Source: JBAZWV01 sp964393325 | GTDB lineage: Bacteria; Patescibacteriota; Patescibacteriia; 2-12-FULL-60-25 | NCBI GenBank assembly: GCA_964393325.1 | Contig: CAYMTE010000015.1 | Coordinates: forward strand, 1-27,965 | DNA: 27,965 nucleotides | Direction of reading: 5' to 3' | Part shown: one piece after another, positions 14,361 to 22,162 of the stretch | How the letters are laid out: each line of letters opens with the position of its first letter | Numbering within the stretch: the stretch's first letter is position 1 | Program-made: the position numbers and the translations under genes | Notes under the pieces: generated by a model | Told to the model about the DNA's origin: nothing | The model's database searches: none | The model's input: the letters and a program-made list of their open reading frames with translations, nothing else

Positions 14361-14579
14361 ATGACCCCCGAATCGATTGCCCTTCTCATAAAGGGATTCA
14401 CCATCGCGATCGGCGGCATGATGCCGGCGCTTGCTGTCGGAAAAATCGTGTCGAAAGCCATGGAATCCATCGGACGAAATCCGGAATCTGCCGGAAAACT
14501 CTTCGTCCCGATGCTCCTCGGTGCCGCATTCGCAGAAGCCATCGCAATCTACGCGTTGGTCGTCGTCTTTACCTTGTAA
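14361..14579 (+). CDS. atpE: F1Fo ATP synthase subunit c
   Basis: The 72-residue proteolipid forms the rotor ring. Two membrane helices flank the conserved loop R39-N40-P41. The ion-binding carboxylate is E59 in FAEAIAIY. The Ser/Thr and Gln residues of Na+-binding c subunits are missing (AIA follows the Glu, and the helix-1 Gln position lies in a MMPALA stretch), so proton coupling is more likely. The start at ATG 14361 is preferred; an in-frame GTG at 14352 would add three residues. No Shine-Dalgarno is present. Structured spacers flank it on both sides. Confidence 0.95.
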   Translation: MTPESIALLIKGFTIAIGGMMPALAVGKIVSKAMESIGRNPESAGKLFVPMLLGAAFAEAIAIYALVVVFTL

Positions 14580-14589
14580 GAGACTCCGA

Positions 14590-14616
14590 CCCTTTCCTTC
14601 ATCCCGAAGGGAAGGG
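14590..14616 (+). other. Intercistronic hairpin between atpE and atpF
   Basis: An 11-bp stem (14590-14600 with 14606-14616, one G-U pair) closes on a 5-nt loop, and a second small hairpin follows (TGAGG 14620-14624 with CCTCA 14631-14635). No T tract follows, so this is not a terminator. It could protect the atpE 3' end or mark an RNA processing site. Confidence 0.55.
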
Positions 14617-14645
14617 AACTGAGGCTCCTACCTCAAGACATCCTT

Positions 14646-15197
14646 ATGGCCGCAGAAACTGAACTCCACACCGCAACAACAGAATCATCCGCCGAAGCAA
14701 CCGGCGTCCTTGGGACGCTTGGAATTAACCCGCAACTTCTCGTCGCGCAGTTGATCAACGTTGCGATCGTCCTCGTCGTCCTTTGGCGATGGGTCTATCG
14801 TCCGTTGCTTCGTAAGATGGATGAACGCGCACGAACGATCAGCGATGGCCTCGCGTTCGCTGAGCAGTCAACACGAGCATTGAACGAAGCCGAAGCAGAA
14901 CGGCAGCGTGTCGTTCGCGACGCAAAAGCGGAAGCGTTCCATATCGTCGAACGCGCGACCACGGACGCGGAAATTGCAAAGGCCGAGAAACTCGTCCAGA
15001 CAAAGGCGGAAATCGAGAAGGTGATCACCGAGGCGAAGCAGCAGATCAAGGCTGAACGCGATGCCTCGTTTGAAGCACTCAAAACCGAGATCGCGGATCT
15101 TGTCATGCGCGCCACGGAGAAAGTCGCCGGGAATGTCGATGACAAAACGCATCGAACACTCATCGCGGACGCGTTGAAAGACATCGAACGCGCCTAA
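14646..15197 (+). CDS. atpF: F1Fo ATP synthase subunit b
   Basis: Subunit b is the peripheral stalk. A membrane helix at about 31-48 (LLVAQLINVAIVLVVLWR) is preceded by a roughly 30-residue Thr/Ala/Glu-rich N-terminus. It is followed by a long charged coiled coil rich in Ala, Glu, Lys and Arg to the C-terminus. The second N-terminal part, GTLGINPQLLVAQLIN, is the usual subunit b pattern. Length 183 is normal. atpH starts 3 nt downstream. Confidence 0.94.
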   Translation: MAAETELHTATTESSAEATGVLGTLGINPQLLVAQLINVAIVLVVLWRWVYRPLLRKMDERARTISDGLAFAEQSTRALNEAEAERQRVVRDAKAEAFHIVERATTDAEIAKAEKLVQTKAEIEKVITEAKQQIKAERDASFEALKTEIADLVMRATEKVAGNVDDKTHRTLIADALKDIERA

Positions 15198-15200
15198 GCT

Positions 15201-15737
15201 ATGTCTCAACATCGCATCGTCACCGATCTTGCGCAGGCTCTCGTTTCGGCCGCACACGACGAACGCGTCGTTGCTCGGGTCGTAAGCGAGCTTAAGGCCG
15301 TTCATGAGGCGATGGCCGCGCATTCAACACTCCTTGCTGATTTGTCTGAACGCGCGATTCCACTCGAACGACGGATGCAGGTACTTGCCACGGCGCTCGA
15401 TCCGCATCTTCACCCGTTCGTGACGAACGCCCTCCGCATGCTCATGCAACACGGGCTTCTCCCGGACCTTTCCGCGTTTACCTCTGCCGCGATTGCCGAA
15501 GCAGAAACACGCGCAGATCACCACGATGTCCATGTCACGAGCGCCGTCGCGCTCTCGAAGACGGAACAGGAGCACCTCGCAGAGATCATTCGCAAAAAAT
15601 TCGGAGGAACGCACACACTGTCGCAACGAATCGATCCCTCCATTCTCGGCGGTCTCATCCTCGATGTCGGCGACTGGCATCTGGACGCGAGCCTGACCGG
15701 AAAACTTACACGCCTTACGAACGCACTCACCGCATAA
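15201..15737 (+). CDS. atpH: F1Fo ATP synthase subunit delta
   Basis: Delta joins the peripheral stalk to the top of F1. The N-terminal helical bundle covers about 1-105 and the C-terminal domain ends in GGLILDVGDWHLDASLTGKL, the conserved family signature. Length 178 matches the family. It follows atpF by 3 nt and precedes atpA by 4 nt. Confidence 0.93.
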   Translation: MSQHRIVTDLAQALVSAAHDERVVARVVSELKAVHEAMAAHSTLLADLSERAIPLERRMQVLATALDPHLHPFVTNALRMLMQHGLLPDLSAFTSAAIAEAETRADHHDVHVTSAVALSKTEQEHLAEIIRKKFGGTHTLSQRIDPSILGGLILDVGDWHLDASLTGKLTRLTNALTA

Positions 15738-15741
15738 CGAT

Positions 15742-17274
15742 ATGTCCGAATCTAAACTGAAAAACGTGACCGCCGCGGCGCAAATCGCCGAACGGCTCAA
15801 ACAGCAGATCAAGGAGTTCGATGCGTCGAGTCACGCGTCAGAATCCGGCATCGTTCGTGACACGGGCGACGGCATCGCGTCGATTTCCGGCCTCGCAAAT
15901 GCGGCAGCCATGGAAATGTTGCGTTTTGCATCCGGCGAGGAGGGCGTCGTCCTCAACCTCGAACAAGATCGCATCGGCGCGATGATTCTTGGTGATGCGA
16001 CAAATGTCCGCGCTGGTATGGCCGTGGAGGCAACAGGAAAGACACTGTCGATCGATGTGTCGGATGCGATCGTCGGCCGCGTTGTGAACCCGCTCGGAAA
16101 AACGCTCGACGGCAAAGGAGCGCTCAAGGCAAAAACATCCATGCCGATCGAACGCGTTGCGCCAGGCGTTATGACGCGTGAACCGGTGAACCAGCCGCTC
16201 ATGACCGGTATCAAAGCCATCGACGCCATGATTCCGATTGGCCGCGGACAACGCGAGCTCATCATCGGTGATCGTCAAACCGGAAAAACCGCGATCGCCA
16301 TCGACACAATCATCAACCAAAAGGGGAAGGGCGTGACATGCGTGTACGTCGCCATCGGCCAAAAGGAGTCGAAGGTCGCAAAACTTGTCGCAAAACTCGA
16401 AGAAGCCGGCGCCATGGAATACACCGTCGTCGTGCTCGCGGGCGCATCTGATCCGGCGTCGATGCAATACATCGCTCCGTATGCGGGTGTCGCGATTGCG
16501 GAGTTCTTCCTCGCGAAAGGCCAGGACAGCCTCGTCGTGTATGACGACCTTTCGAAGCACGCACAGGCGTACCGCGAAGTATCGCTTCTCTTGCGCCGAC
16601 CGCCGGGACGCGAAGCCTATCCTGGAGACGTGTTCTATCTCCACTCGCGTCTTCTTGAACGCGCGTGTCGCTTGAACAAAGAAAACGGCGGCGGATCTAT
16701 CACCGCGCTTCCGATCATCGAAACGCAAGCAGGTGACATCTCTGCCTACATTCCGACAAACGTCATCTCCATCACGGATGGTCAGATCTTCTTGGAATCC
16801 GATCTGTTCTACAAAGGCGTTCGCCCTGCGGTGAACGTTGGTCTCTCCGTGTCGCGCGTCGGAGGATCCGCACAAACGAAGGCGATGAAAAAAGTTGCCG
16901 GGCAGCTTCGCTTGGACCTCGCGCAATTCCGCGAACTGGAAGCCTTCTCGCAATTCGCCACGGATCTCGATGATGTCACACGCCGACAGATCGAACGCGG
17001 TCGTCGCACGGTTGAAATTTTGAAACAAGCACAGTACGAACCGATGTCCATGGCGCACCAAGTCGCCGTCATTTACGCGGTCACCAAGGGACATGCGGAC
17101 GCGATCGCCGTCACAAAGATTCGCGAATGGGAACACGGATTCCACCGATTCTTGGAAGAGCAGGCGAATGACCTCCTCGTCGCGTTTGAAGAGCAAAAAG
17201 CGCTCACGCCGGAGATTGAAGAACAGCTCAAGTCTGCAATCGCATCGTGGAACGACACCTTCTCCGCAATGTAA
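15742..17274 (+). CDS. atpA: F1Fo ATP synthase subunit alpha
   Basis: Alpha forms the non-catalytic nucleotide sites of F1. It has the P-loop GDRQTGKT near residue 173, DDLSKHAQAYRE, RRPPGREAYPGD and SVSRVGGSAQ, where the Arg acts as arginine finger in the catalytic site of beta. Length 510 is normal. The N-terminal helix contacts delta. It starts 4 nt after atpH with no Shine-Dalgarno, as do most genes in this operon. Confidence 0.97.
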   Translation: MSESKLKNVTAAAQIAERLKQQIKEFDASSHASESGIVRDTGDGIASISGLANAAAMEMLRFASGEEGVVLNLEQDRIGAMILGDATNVRAGMAVEATGKTLSIDVSDAIVGRVVNPLGKTLDGKGALKAKTSMPIERVAPGVMTREPVNQPLMTGIKAIDAMIPIGRGQRELIIGDRQTGKTAIAIDTIINQKGKGVTCVYVAIGQKESKVAKLVAKLEEAGAMEYTVVVLAGASDPASMQYIAPYAGVAIAEFFLAKGQDSLVVYDDLSKHAQAYREVSLLLRRPPGREAYPGDVFYLHSRLLERACRLNKENGGGSITALPIIETQAGDISAYIPTNVISITDGQIFLESDLFYKGVRPAVNVGLSVSRVGGSAQTKAMKKVAGQLRLDLAQFRELEAFSQFATDLDDVTRRQIERGRRTVEILKQAQYEPMSMAHQVAVIYAVTKGHADAIAVTKIREWEHGFHRFLEEQANDLLVAFEEQKALTPEIEEQLKSAIASWNDTFSAM

Positions 17275-17283
17275 CGCACGGCC

Positions 17284-18180
17284 ATGGCACTCTCTCCTCG
17301 ACTCATTCGGCGACGGATCAAATCCGTCGCCAACACGCGAAAAATCACGAAAGCGATGGAGCTTGTTGCTGCGTCAAAAATGCGGAAGGCGATCCAGCTC
17401 ACCCTCGCATCCCGTGCCTATGCCGGGTCTGCACACGACGTCGTCGAACACGTTCGTGCGCTCGTAGATCCGCAGACGCACCCGCTCCTCGCCGGTCGAC
17501 CGAATGCAACACGCACACTTGTCATTGTTGCCGCGTCCGACAGAGGGTTGTGTGGAGGATTCAATGTACAGTTGCTCAAGAAGACTCTCGAATTCCTTCG
17601 ACAACGCGCCGAAACGCTCTCCATCGTCACGGTGGGGAAGCGAGCGGAAGCCGCGATCCGTCGAGCGGAGTATCCGATTCTCGCCGCGTTTGAAGCCGTA
17701 TCGAACGCACCGAGTTTTGAACGAAGCCGCCCCATCGGGGACCTAGCCTATCAAGAATTCATCAGTGGCCGCGTCGATCGTGTCTTCATGATCTACACAG
17801 ACTTCAAGAGCGCGGTCTCGGTCATCCCAACCGTTGTCCAGCTCCTCCCCATCATTCCTGAACAGGAGCTACAACATCTCCCGCCACAGGAACAGGACGA
17901 AGAACGAGCAGACGGGGGAGATGACAGGGGAATCTTTGAACCAGATCCGCAGACGATCCTCAACACCCTCCTTCCTCGACTCCTTGAAACCCGCATCTAT
18001 CAGGCGCTCCTCGAATCGTCTGCCTCCGAACACTCGGCACGAATGCTCGCGATGCAGAACGCAACGGATAACGCGTCCGACATGCTCCAGGATCTGACCC
18101 TCACCTTTAACCAAGCTCGACAAGCAGGCATCACGCGCGAAATCTCGGAAATTTCCGCGGGGAAAGCGGCGATTGAATAA
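17284..18180 (+). CDS. atpG: F1Fo ATP synthase subunit gamma
   Basis: Gamma is the central rotor shaft. The N-terminal helix RLIRRRIKSVANTRKITKAMELVAASKMRKA and the C-terminal helix with RMLAMQNATDNASDM and NQARQAGITREISEI form the coiled coil. The Rossmann-like middle has SDRGLCGGFN. Length 298 is a little above the E. coli protein (287). The extra residues form a hydrophilic, acidic loop near 194-217 containing QEQDEERADGGDD. The loop lies before the C-terminal helix, where other lineages also vary. Confidence 0.95.
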   Translation: MALSPRLIRRRIKSVANTRKITKAMELVAASKMRKAIQLTLASRAYAGSAHDVVEHVRALVDPQTHPLLAGRPNATRTLVIVAASDRGLCGGFNVQLLKKTLEFLRQRAETLSIVTVGKRAEAAIRRAEYPILAAFEAVSNAPSFERSRPIGDLAYQEFISGRVDRVFMIYTDFKSAVSVIPTVVQLLPIIPEQELQHLPPQEQDEERADGGDDRGIFEPDPQTILNTLLPRLLETRIYQALLESSASEHSARMLAMQNATDNASDMLQDLTLTFNQARQAGITREISEISAGKAAIE

Positions 18181-18185
18181 CCACT

Positions 18186-19550
18186 ATGAACGGAACTATC
18201 ACACAAATCATCGGACCGGTCGTCGACGTCACCTTCGCGGGGGATCCGCCGGCCATGTACAACGCACTTCACGTTGAGCACGAGGGAAAAATGCTCGTCC
18301 TTGAGGTTGAGCAGCATCTCGGCGGTGGCGACGTTCGTACGATCGCCATGTCCTCCACAGACGGTCTCACGCGCGGCATGACGGTCACGGATACCGGCGC
18401 GCCGATCAGCGTTCCGGTTGGAAAAGAAACGCTTGGCCGCATGTTCAACGTGGTCGGTGAACCGATCGACGGCGGAAACAAGCTAAAAACGAAAACGCAT
18501 CTGCCGATCCATCGACCGGCACCGGAATTCAAAGACCAGTCGACCAAATACGAAGTCCTCGAAACAGGTATCAAGGTTATCGACCTTATCTGCCCGTTCT
18601 TGAAAGGAGGAAAAGTCGGCCTCTTCGGCGGTGCCGGTGTCGGAAAAACGGTAATCATCATGGAACTCATTCGCAACATCGCGAGTGAACACGGAGGATT
18701 TTCCGTGTTTGCCGGCGTCGGTGAACGTTCTCGTGAGGGGAAGGACCTCTACAACGAAATGAACGAATCCAAGGTGTTGGATAAAACCACGCTCGTATTC
18801 GGACAGATGAACGAACCGCCAGGCGCTCGCGCGCGCGTGGCACTTTCTGGCCTCACCATGGCAGAATACTTCCGCGATGAAGAACATCAGGACGTGTTGC
18901 TCTTCGTCGATAACATCTTCCGCTTTACGCAAGCCGGTTCCGAACTCTCCGCGTTGCTTGGACGCATTCCGTCTGCCGTGGGATATCAGCCGACGCTCGC
19001 GACAGAAATGGGTGGCTTGCAAGAGCGCATCACGTCGACCAACAAAGGATCAATCACATCGGTGCAGGCGGTGTACGTCCCTGCTGACGACTTGACCGAC
19101 CCGGCACCTGCAACGACATTCGCGCACCTCGACTCTACCGTCGTGCTCGCGCGTTCGCTCTCGGAGCTCGGCATTTATCCGGCGGTGGATCCACTTGACT
19201 CGAGCTCAACGATTCTTGACCCGAACATCATCGGCGAACGCCACTACAACGTCGCACGCGGCGTCCAACGCGTCCTTCAGCGCTATAAGGATCTGCAAGA
19301 TATCATCGCGATTCTTGGTATGGATGAATTGTCGGAAGACGACAAAAAGACCGTGGCGCGCGCACGCAAGATTCAAAAATTCCTCTCCCAACCGTTCCAC
19401 GTTGCGGAAGTATTCACGGGAAACCCGGGGAAGTACGTCTCGCTTGAAGATACAATCCGTGGATTTGAAGAAATTCTTGATGGAAAACACGACGACAAGC
19501 CAGAACAAGCGTTCTACATGAAAGGCGGAATTGACGACGTCACCGCGTAA
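18186..19550 (+). CDS. atpD: F1Fo ATP synthase subunit beta
   Basis: Beta holds the catalytic sites. Walker A is GGAGVGKT (148-155), the catalytic Glu lies in GERSREG (near 181), and Walker B is LLFVDNIFRFTQAG. DELSEDD near residue 386 corresponds to the DELSEED lever segment that pushes gamma. Length 454 is normal to slightly short. The start is 5 nt after atpG. Confidence 0.97.
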   Translation: MNGTITQIIGPVVDVTFAGDPPAMYNALHVEHEGKMLVLEVEQHLGGGDVRTIAMSSTDGLTRGMTVTDTGAPISVPVGKETLGRMFNVVGEPIDGGNKLKTKTHLPIHRPAPEFKDQSTKYEVLETGIKVIDLICPFLKGGKVGLFGGAGVGKTVIIMELIRNIASEHGGFSVFAGVGERSREGKDLYNEMNESKVLDKTTLVFGQMNEPPGARARVALSGLTMAEYFRDEEHQDVLLFVDNIFRFTQAGSELSALLGRIPSAVGYQPTLATEMGGLQERITSTNKGSITSVQAVYVPADDLTDPAPATTFAHLDSTVVLARSLSELGIYPAVDPLDSSSTILDPNIIGERHYNVARGVQRVLQRYKDLQDIIAILGMDELSEDDKKTVARARKIQKFLSQPFHVAEVFTGNPGKYVSLEDTIRGFEEILDGKHDDKPEQAFYMKGGIDDVTA

Positions 19551-19555
19551 CAGCC

Positions 19556-20026
19556 ATGCCCCTCCACTTCGAACTCATCACGCCGGAACGCGTTCTCTAT
19601 CAAACAGATGCGGAACGCGTCACGCTCCCGACCACCGAGGGCGATATTACGGTTCTTCCACATCACGCAGCACTTGTTGCAGCGCTCGCGCCGGGCGTTG
19701 CAACGCTCGTGACATCGGCAGGAACGGAAGAGGTCGCGGTTTCGGGAGGCTTTATTGAAATTTCAGAAGGACAGCGCGTTCGTGTTCTTGCGGATACCGC
19801 AGAGCGCGGCATCGATCTCGATCTCTCGGTTATTCAGGAAGCGCGTGAACGCGCAGAACAGCTCATGAACCGTACGATTCATACGGATGACGTTTCCTAC
19901 GCCGCCGCAGCGGCCGCGTTGGAACGAGAACTCGCCCGTGAACGCGTAGCTCGACGCGCGCATCTCAAGCGAGGAATCCCGACGCTTGACGCCGCACATC
20001 TCCCGAAAGACGCCAATCCGGTATAA
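19556..20026 (+). CDS. atpC: F1Fo ATP synthase subunit epsilon
   Basis: Epsilon sits at the base of gamma and can inhibit ATP hydrolysis. The N-terminal beta sandwich (LHFELITPERVLYQ ... LPHHAALVAALAPG, SGGFIEI) is complete, and the C-terminal helical hairpin is present (about 90-145, rich in Ala, Arg and Glu). Length 156 is longer than E. coli (139) because of the extended C-terminus. It is the last gene of the operon. Its TAA stop lies within a TATAAT in front of thpR. Confidence 0.92.
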   Translation: MPLHFELITPERVLYQTDAERVTLPTTEGDITVLPHHAALVAALAPGVATLVTSAGTEEVAVSGGFIEISEGQRVRVLADTAERGIDLDLSVIQEARERAEQLMNRTIHTDDVSYAAAAAALERELARERVARRAHLKRGIPTLDAAHLPKDANPV

Positions 20027-20027
20027 T
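20022..20027 (+). promoter_or_regulatory. -10 element before thpR
   Basis: A perfect TATAAT contains the atpC stop codon (TAA, 20024-20026) and ends 5 nt before the thpR ATG. No -35 lies at 16-18 bp. If active, it would give a leaderless mRNA. Confidence 0.45.
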
Positions 20028-20032
20028 GGAGT

Positions 20033-20575
20033 ATGCGACTATTCATCGGCGTCCGTTTGCCTCTCGACATCCGCGAACGGCTCGCTCGACAATGGACGAC
20101 GCTCTCCGATCGGCCTTCGCGGTTGCGTGAAGTCGAGTCGGAATACTGGCACGTGACGCTCGCGTTTTTAGGAGACGTGTCAGCCGAACAGCGTCCTGCC
20201 CTTGAACAACTCCTGTCTGCATCCCTTGAACGACCCCCACGGGGGTCGTTCTCGCTCATAGGGATTGAAACATTTCCGCACAAAGGGCCGACCACGGTCG
20301 TCGCACGCCTCAATCCACTCGAGATGGGCTCGTGGAACACGTTCGTCGAACGCATGCGCGACATGGTCTCGGTCGTGGCGCCGCAGGTCGATCGAAAACC
20401 GTGGATCCCACACGTCACCATCGCACGAGCGAAAAAGGGGAGTCAGCTCCCAGCCTGGTCACATCCCATCGATGAACTTCGTTGGCAACCCACGAGCATC
20501 GCACTTATCTTGAGCGAACCCGCACCGCACGGAACGCGGTACACCGATCTTCATGTCTCCCACTTCAACGTTTGA
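20033..20575 (+). CDS. thpR: RNA 2',3'-cyclic phosphodiesterase (LigT-like)
   Basis: ThpR-family 2H phosphoesterases hydrolyse 2',3'-cyclic phosphate RNA ends and can ligate tRNA halves in vitro. Both signature motifs are present: HVTL (H40, T42) and HVTI (H127, T129). Length 180 is typical. The coding sequence contains a perfect 11-bp inverted repeat at 20228-20251 in the segment encoding ERPPRGSF. The next gene begins 23 nt before its stop, so translation is probably coupled. Confidence 0.93.
   Translation: MRLFIGVRLPLDIRERLARQWTTLSDRPSRLREVESEYWHVTLAFLGDVSAEQRPALEQLLSASLERPPRGSFSLIGIETFPHKGPTTVVARLNPLEMGSWNTFVERMRDMVSVVAPQVDRKPWIPHVTIARAKKGSQLPAWSHPIDELRWQPTSIALILSEPAPHGTRYTDLHVSHFNV
20228..20251. 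repeat. Perfect inverted repeat inside thpR
   Basis: GAACGACCCCC (20228-20238) and GGGGGTCGTTC (20241-20251) are exact reverse complements with AC between them. As RNA it would be a very stable GC-rich hairpin, with a few central pairs opened for the loop. There is no T tract after it, and it does not break the reading frame. Confidence 0.8.
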
Positions 20576-21308
20576 GTGTTTCGGCCTTGTCATCCACGGC
20601 CTCGATGGCGCGCAAACGATCACGCGCATCAATGCCGCGCGATCGCGCGGTGAACGCGTATGGATCGTTACCGCGAATCCAGAAATTTTATTACAAGCAA
20701 AACGCGCGCCGTCGTATTGGCATATCCTCCGCCAAGCTGATCTGCGGATCGTTGACGGATTCGGATTACAGCTCGTCGGCTGGTTGCGTGGCGCACGACC
20801 CGCTCGATGCACAGGCGTCGATCTCGCGGAACGTCTCCTTGCCGAAGCGGCAACACATAACTGGAAAGTCGCGTTTCTTGGAGGACAGCACGGCGAAGCG
20901 GATACCGCCGCGTGGAATATGCGACAGCGCTATCCGACGCTTCGAATTCTCTCGGAAGCCGGAGGGAACGTGCGCCCGGACGGGACAAACGACGCCGCCA
21001 TGGAAGAGGCGATGCACCGTCTCACCCTCGAGGCGCCTGACATTCTCTTTGTCGCGCTTTCCTTCCCGGGCCAAGAAGCATGGATCGCATCGCATCGCTC
21101 TGAATTCCCCTCCGTACACACGATCATTGGCGTCGGTGGCACATTGAACTACTGGGCAAAAACATTGCCGCGCGCGCCGCGCATCATGCAGCGACTTGGA
21201 CTCGAGTGGCTCTGGCGTCTTGTGCAAGAACCGCGTCGCCTGAAACGTATCTGGAATGCGGTAGTCGTGTTTCCACTCACCGTTCTACTGGATCGCATGC
21301 GGTCATAA
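20553..21308 (+). CDS. WecG/TagA/CpsF-family glycosyltransferase
   Basis: This family transfers an N-acetyl-mannosamine-type sugar to a lipid-linked acceptor for wall polymers or surface polysaccharide. Signatures in order: VTANPEILLQA, ADLRIVDGFGL with the conserved Asp, CTGVDLAERLL, VAFLGG, FVALSFPGQEAWI (usually a PKQE-like segment), GVGGTLNYWA and the C-terminal RAPRIMQRLGLEWLWRLVQEP-type segment that mediates membrane association. Length 251 fits. The start at 20553 overlaps thpR by 23 nt and leads directly into the first strand. The donor and acceptor cannot be told from sequence. Confidence 0.9.
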   Translation: MSPTSTFECFGLVIHGLDGAQTITRINAARSRGERVWIVTANPEILLQAKRAPSYWHILRQADLRIVDGFGLQLVGWLRGARPARCTGVDLAERLLAEAATHNWKVAFLGGQHGEADTAAWNMRQRYPTLRILSEAGGNVRPDGTNDAAMEEAMHRLTLEAPDILFVALSFPGQEAWIASHRSEFPSVHTIIGVGGTLNYWAKTLPRAPRIMQRLGLEWLWRLVQEPRRLKRIWNAVVVFPLTVLLDRMRS

Positions 21309-21331
21309 AAAGCCGAGGGAGCATCCTCGGC
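21307..21331 (-). terminator. Rho-independent terminator for the leftward small-protein pair
   Basis: GCCGAGG (21312-21318) pairs with CCTCGGC (21325-21331). On the minus strand the stem is followed by TTTTT (21311-21307), so it ends transcripts moving left. It lies 23 nt past the stop of the gene at 21355 and overlaps the glycosyltransferase stop codon. On the plus strand no T tract follows. Confidence 0.75.
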
Positions 21332-21354
21332 GAGAGAGCGGGCGCAGCGTGAGA

Positions 21355-21549
21355 TTATTTCCCACCGCTTTGACCGAAAAAAACATTTTGGCGACACCGT
21401 GTCACATCATCTGCCGACCCGTGTTGGCAGGGATCCGTCGAGCCGCCTGCACTGCTCTCAACAAAGTGAGACAGCAGCGTCGCGATCACGAGCGCGATCG
21501 CGAGAAAAAACAGCTTTCGCACATCGGTGCGTTGCCCCATACCTCGCAT
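21355..21549 (-). CDS. Small membrane-anchored or exported protein (64 aa)
   Basis: I do not recognise a family. The protein has a short basic N-terminus, one hydrophobic segment (about 12-31, KLFFLAIALVIATLL) and a polar outer part with two cysteines (C41 and C52), which could form a disulfide outside the membrane. The frame is open upstream to 21624, but the ATG at 21549 is preceded on the minus strand by GAGGAGGAGG, one of the clearest Shine-Dalgarno sequences in the window. A terminator follows at 21331-21307. It lies 20 nt after the larger membrane protein of the same strand and is probably co-transcribed with it. Confidence 0.6.
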   Translation of the reverse strand: MRGMGQRTDVRKLFFLAIALVIATLLSHFVESSAGGSTDPCQHGSADDVTRCRQNVFFGQSGGK

Positions 21550-21569
21550 ACCCCTCCTCCTCAGAACGT

Positions 21570-22046
21570 TTAGGAAAACCGTTTTCTGTATCGAAGCAAT
21601 ATCGCGCTCGCGATTAGCGCACACGCGCCAGCCAACAGCGCAAATCCCGCTCGCGCATGGAGCGCCGCAAGGAGAAGAAACAACACCGAACGACCCGCAA
21701 GAACGAACCCTGCAAGCAGAGGAATCCGCCGAGCGCGTTCGCGATCGACATAGGCTTCGCGTACCATAGCGAGCGGAATATCCGCTCGAAGCGCCTGCTG
21801 CTCACGTCTCGTCAGTTCAAAGAGCATCCAAACACTTCCTACGGCGATCACGCTTCCCACGACCATGAGCACCGCGTTCGGCACGACACCGATGGTATGC
21901 GTCCAGTCGCGGTAGACACCCGCGCAGACGAGATCGATGCCAAACCCGCAAAACACCACGATGTACAACAGGAACAACTCCGTGAGAATGCGCGACGGCT
22001 GCCGCTGAAGGTGCACGAGTGCGCGCACGAACCATCCGACATGCAT
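21570..22046 (-). CDS. Four-helix membrane protein of unknown function (158 aa)
   Basis: Hydrophobic segments lie at about 20-45, 52-77, 108-130 and 132-152. A charged loop between helices 2 and 3 (about 78-107) contains LTRREQQALRADIP and YVDRERARR. The N-terminus begins MHVGWFVRALVHLQRQPSR and could be amphipathic. No family is recognised. The ATG at 22046 is preceded by GGGGG with a 4-nt gap. It diverges from gltX across 116 nt and leads into the 64-residue protein. The pair looks like a small envelope module of unknown purpose. Confidence 0.65.
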   Translation of the reverse strand: MHVGWFVRALVHLQRQPSRILTELFLLYIVVFCGFGIDLVCAGVYRDWTHTIGVVPNAVLMVVGSVIAVGSVWMLFELTRREQQALRADIPLAMVREAYVDRERARRIPLLAGFVLAGRSVLFLLLAALHARAGFALLAGACALIASAILLRYRKRFS

Positions 22047-22121
22047 AACGCCCCCGTATTGAAAGGAACGAATTGGTGCTCATGTAAAAAACACCGTTTA
22101 CGACGTTTCGTCAAGATCATG

Positions 22122-22150
22122 TGGACATTGCGATGCAAACCCATTAATCT
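22122..22150 (+). promoter_or_regulatory. Possible gltX promoter
   Basis: TGGACA (22122-22127), a 17-bp spacer and TAATCT (22145-22150) give a moderate match. The predicted start near 22157 would cut into the GAGGAG (22154-22159), so an upstream promoter in the 116-nt divergent gap (22047-22162) is also possible. On the minus strand the gap has TTGACG (22114-22109) but no clear -10 at the right distance for the leftward pair. Confidence 0.3.
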
Positions 22151-22162
22151 CTCGAGGAGTCT

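Noticed and set aside
15838..17196. 452-residue minus-strand frame opposite atpA
   Set aside because: Antisense shadow of a conserved gene; its composition (many Arg, His, Asp and Cys) fits no family.
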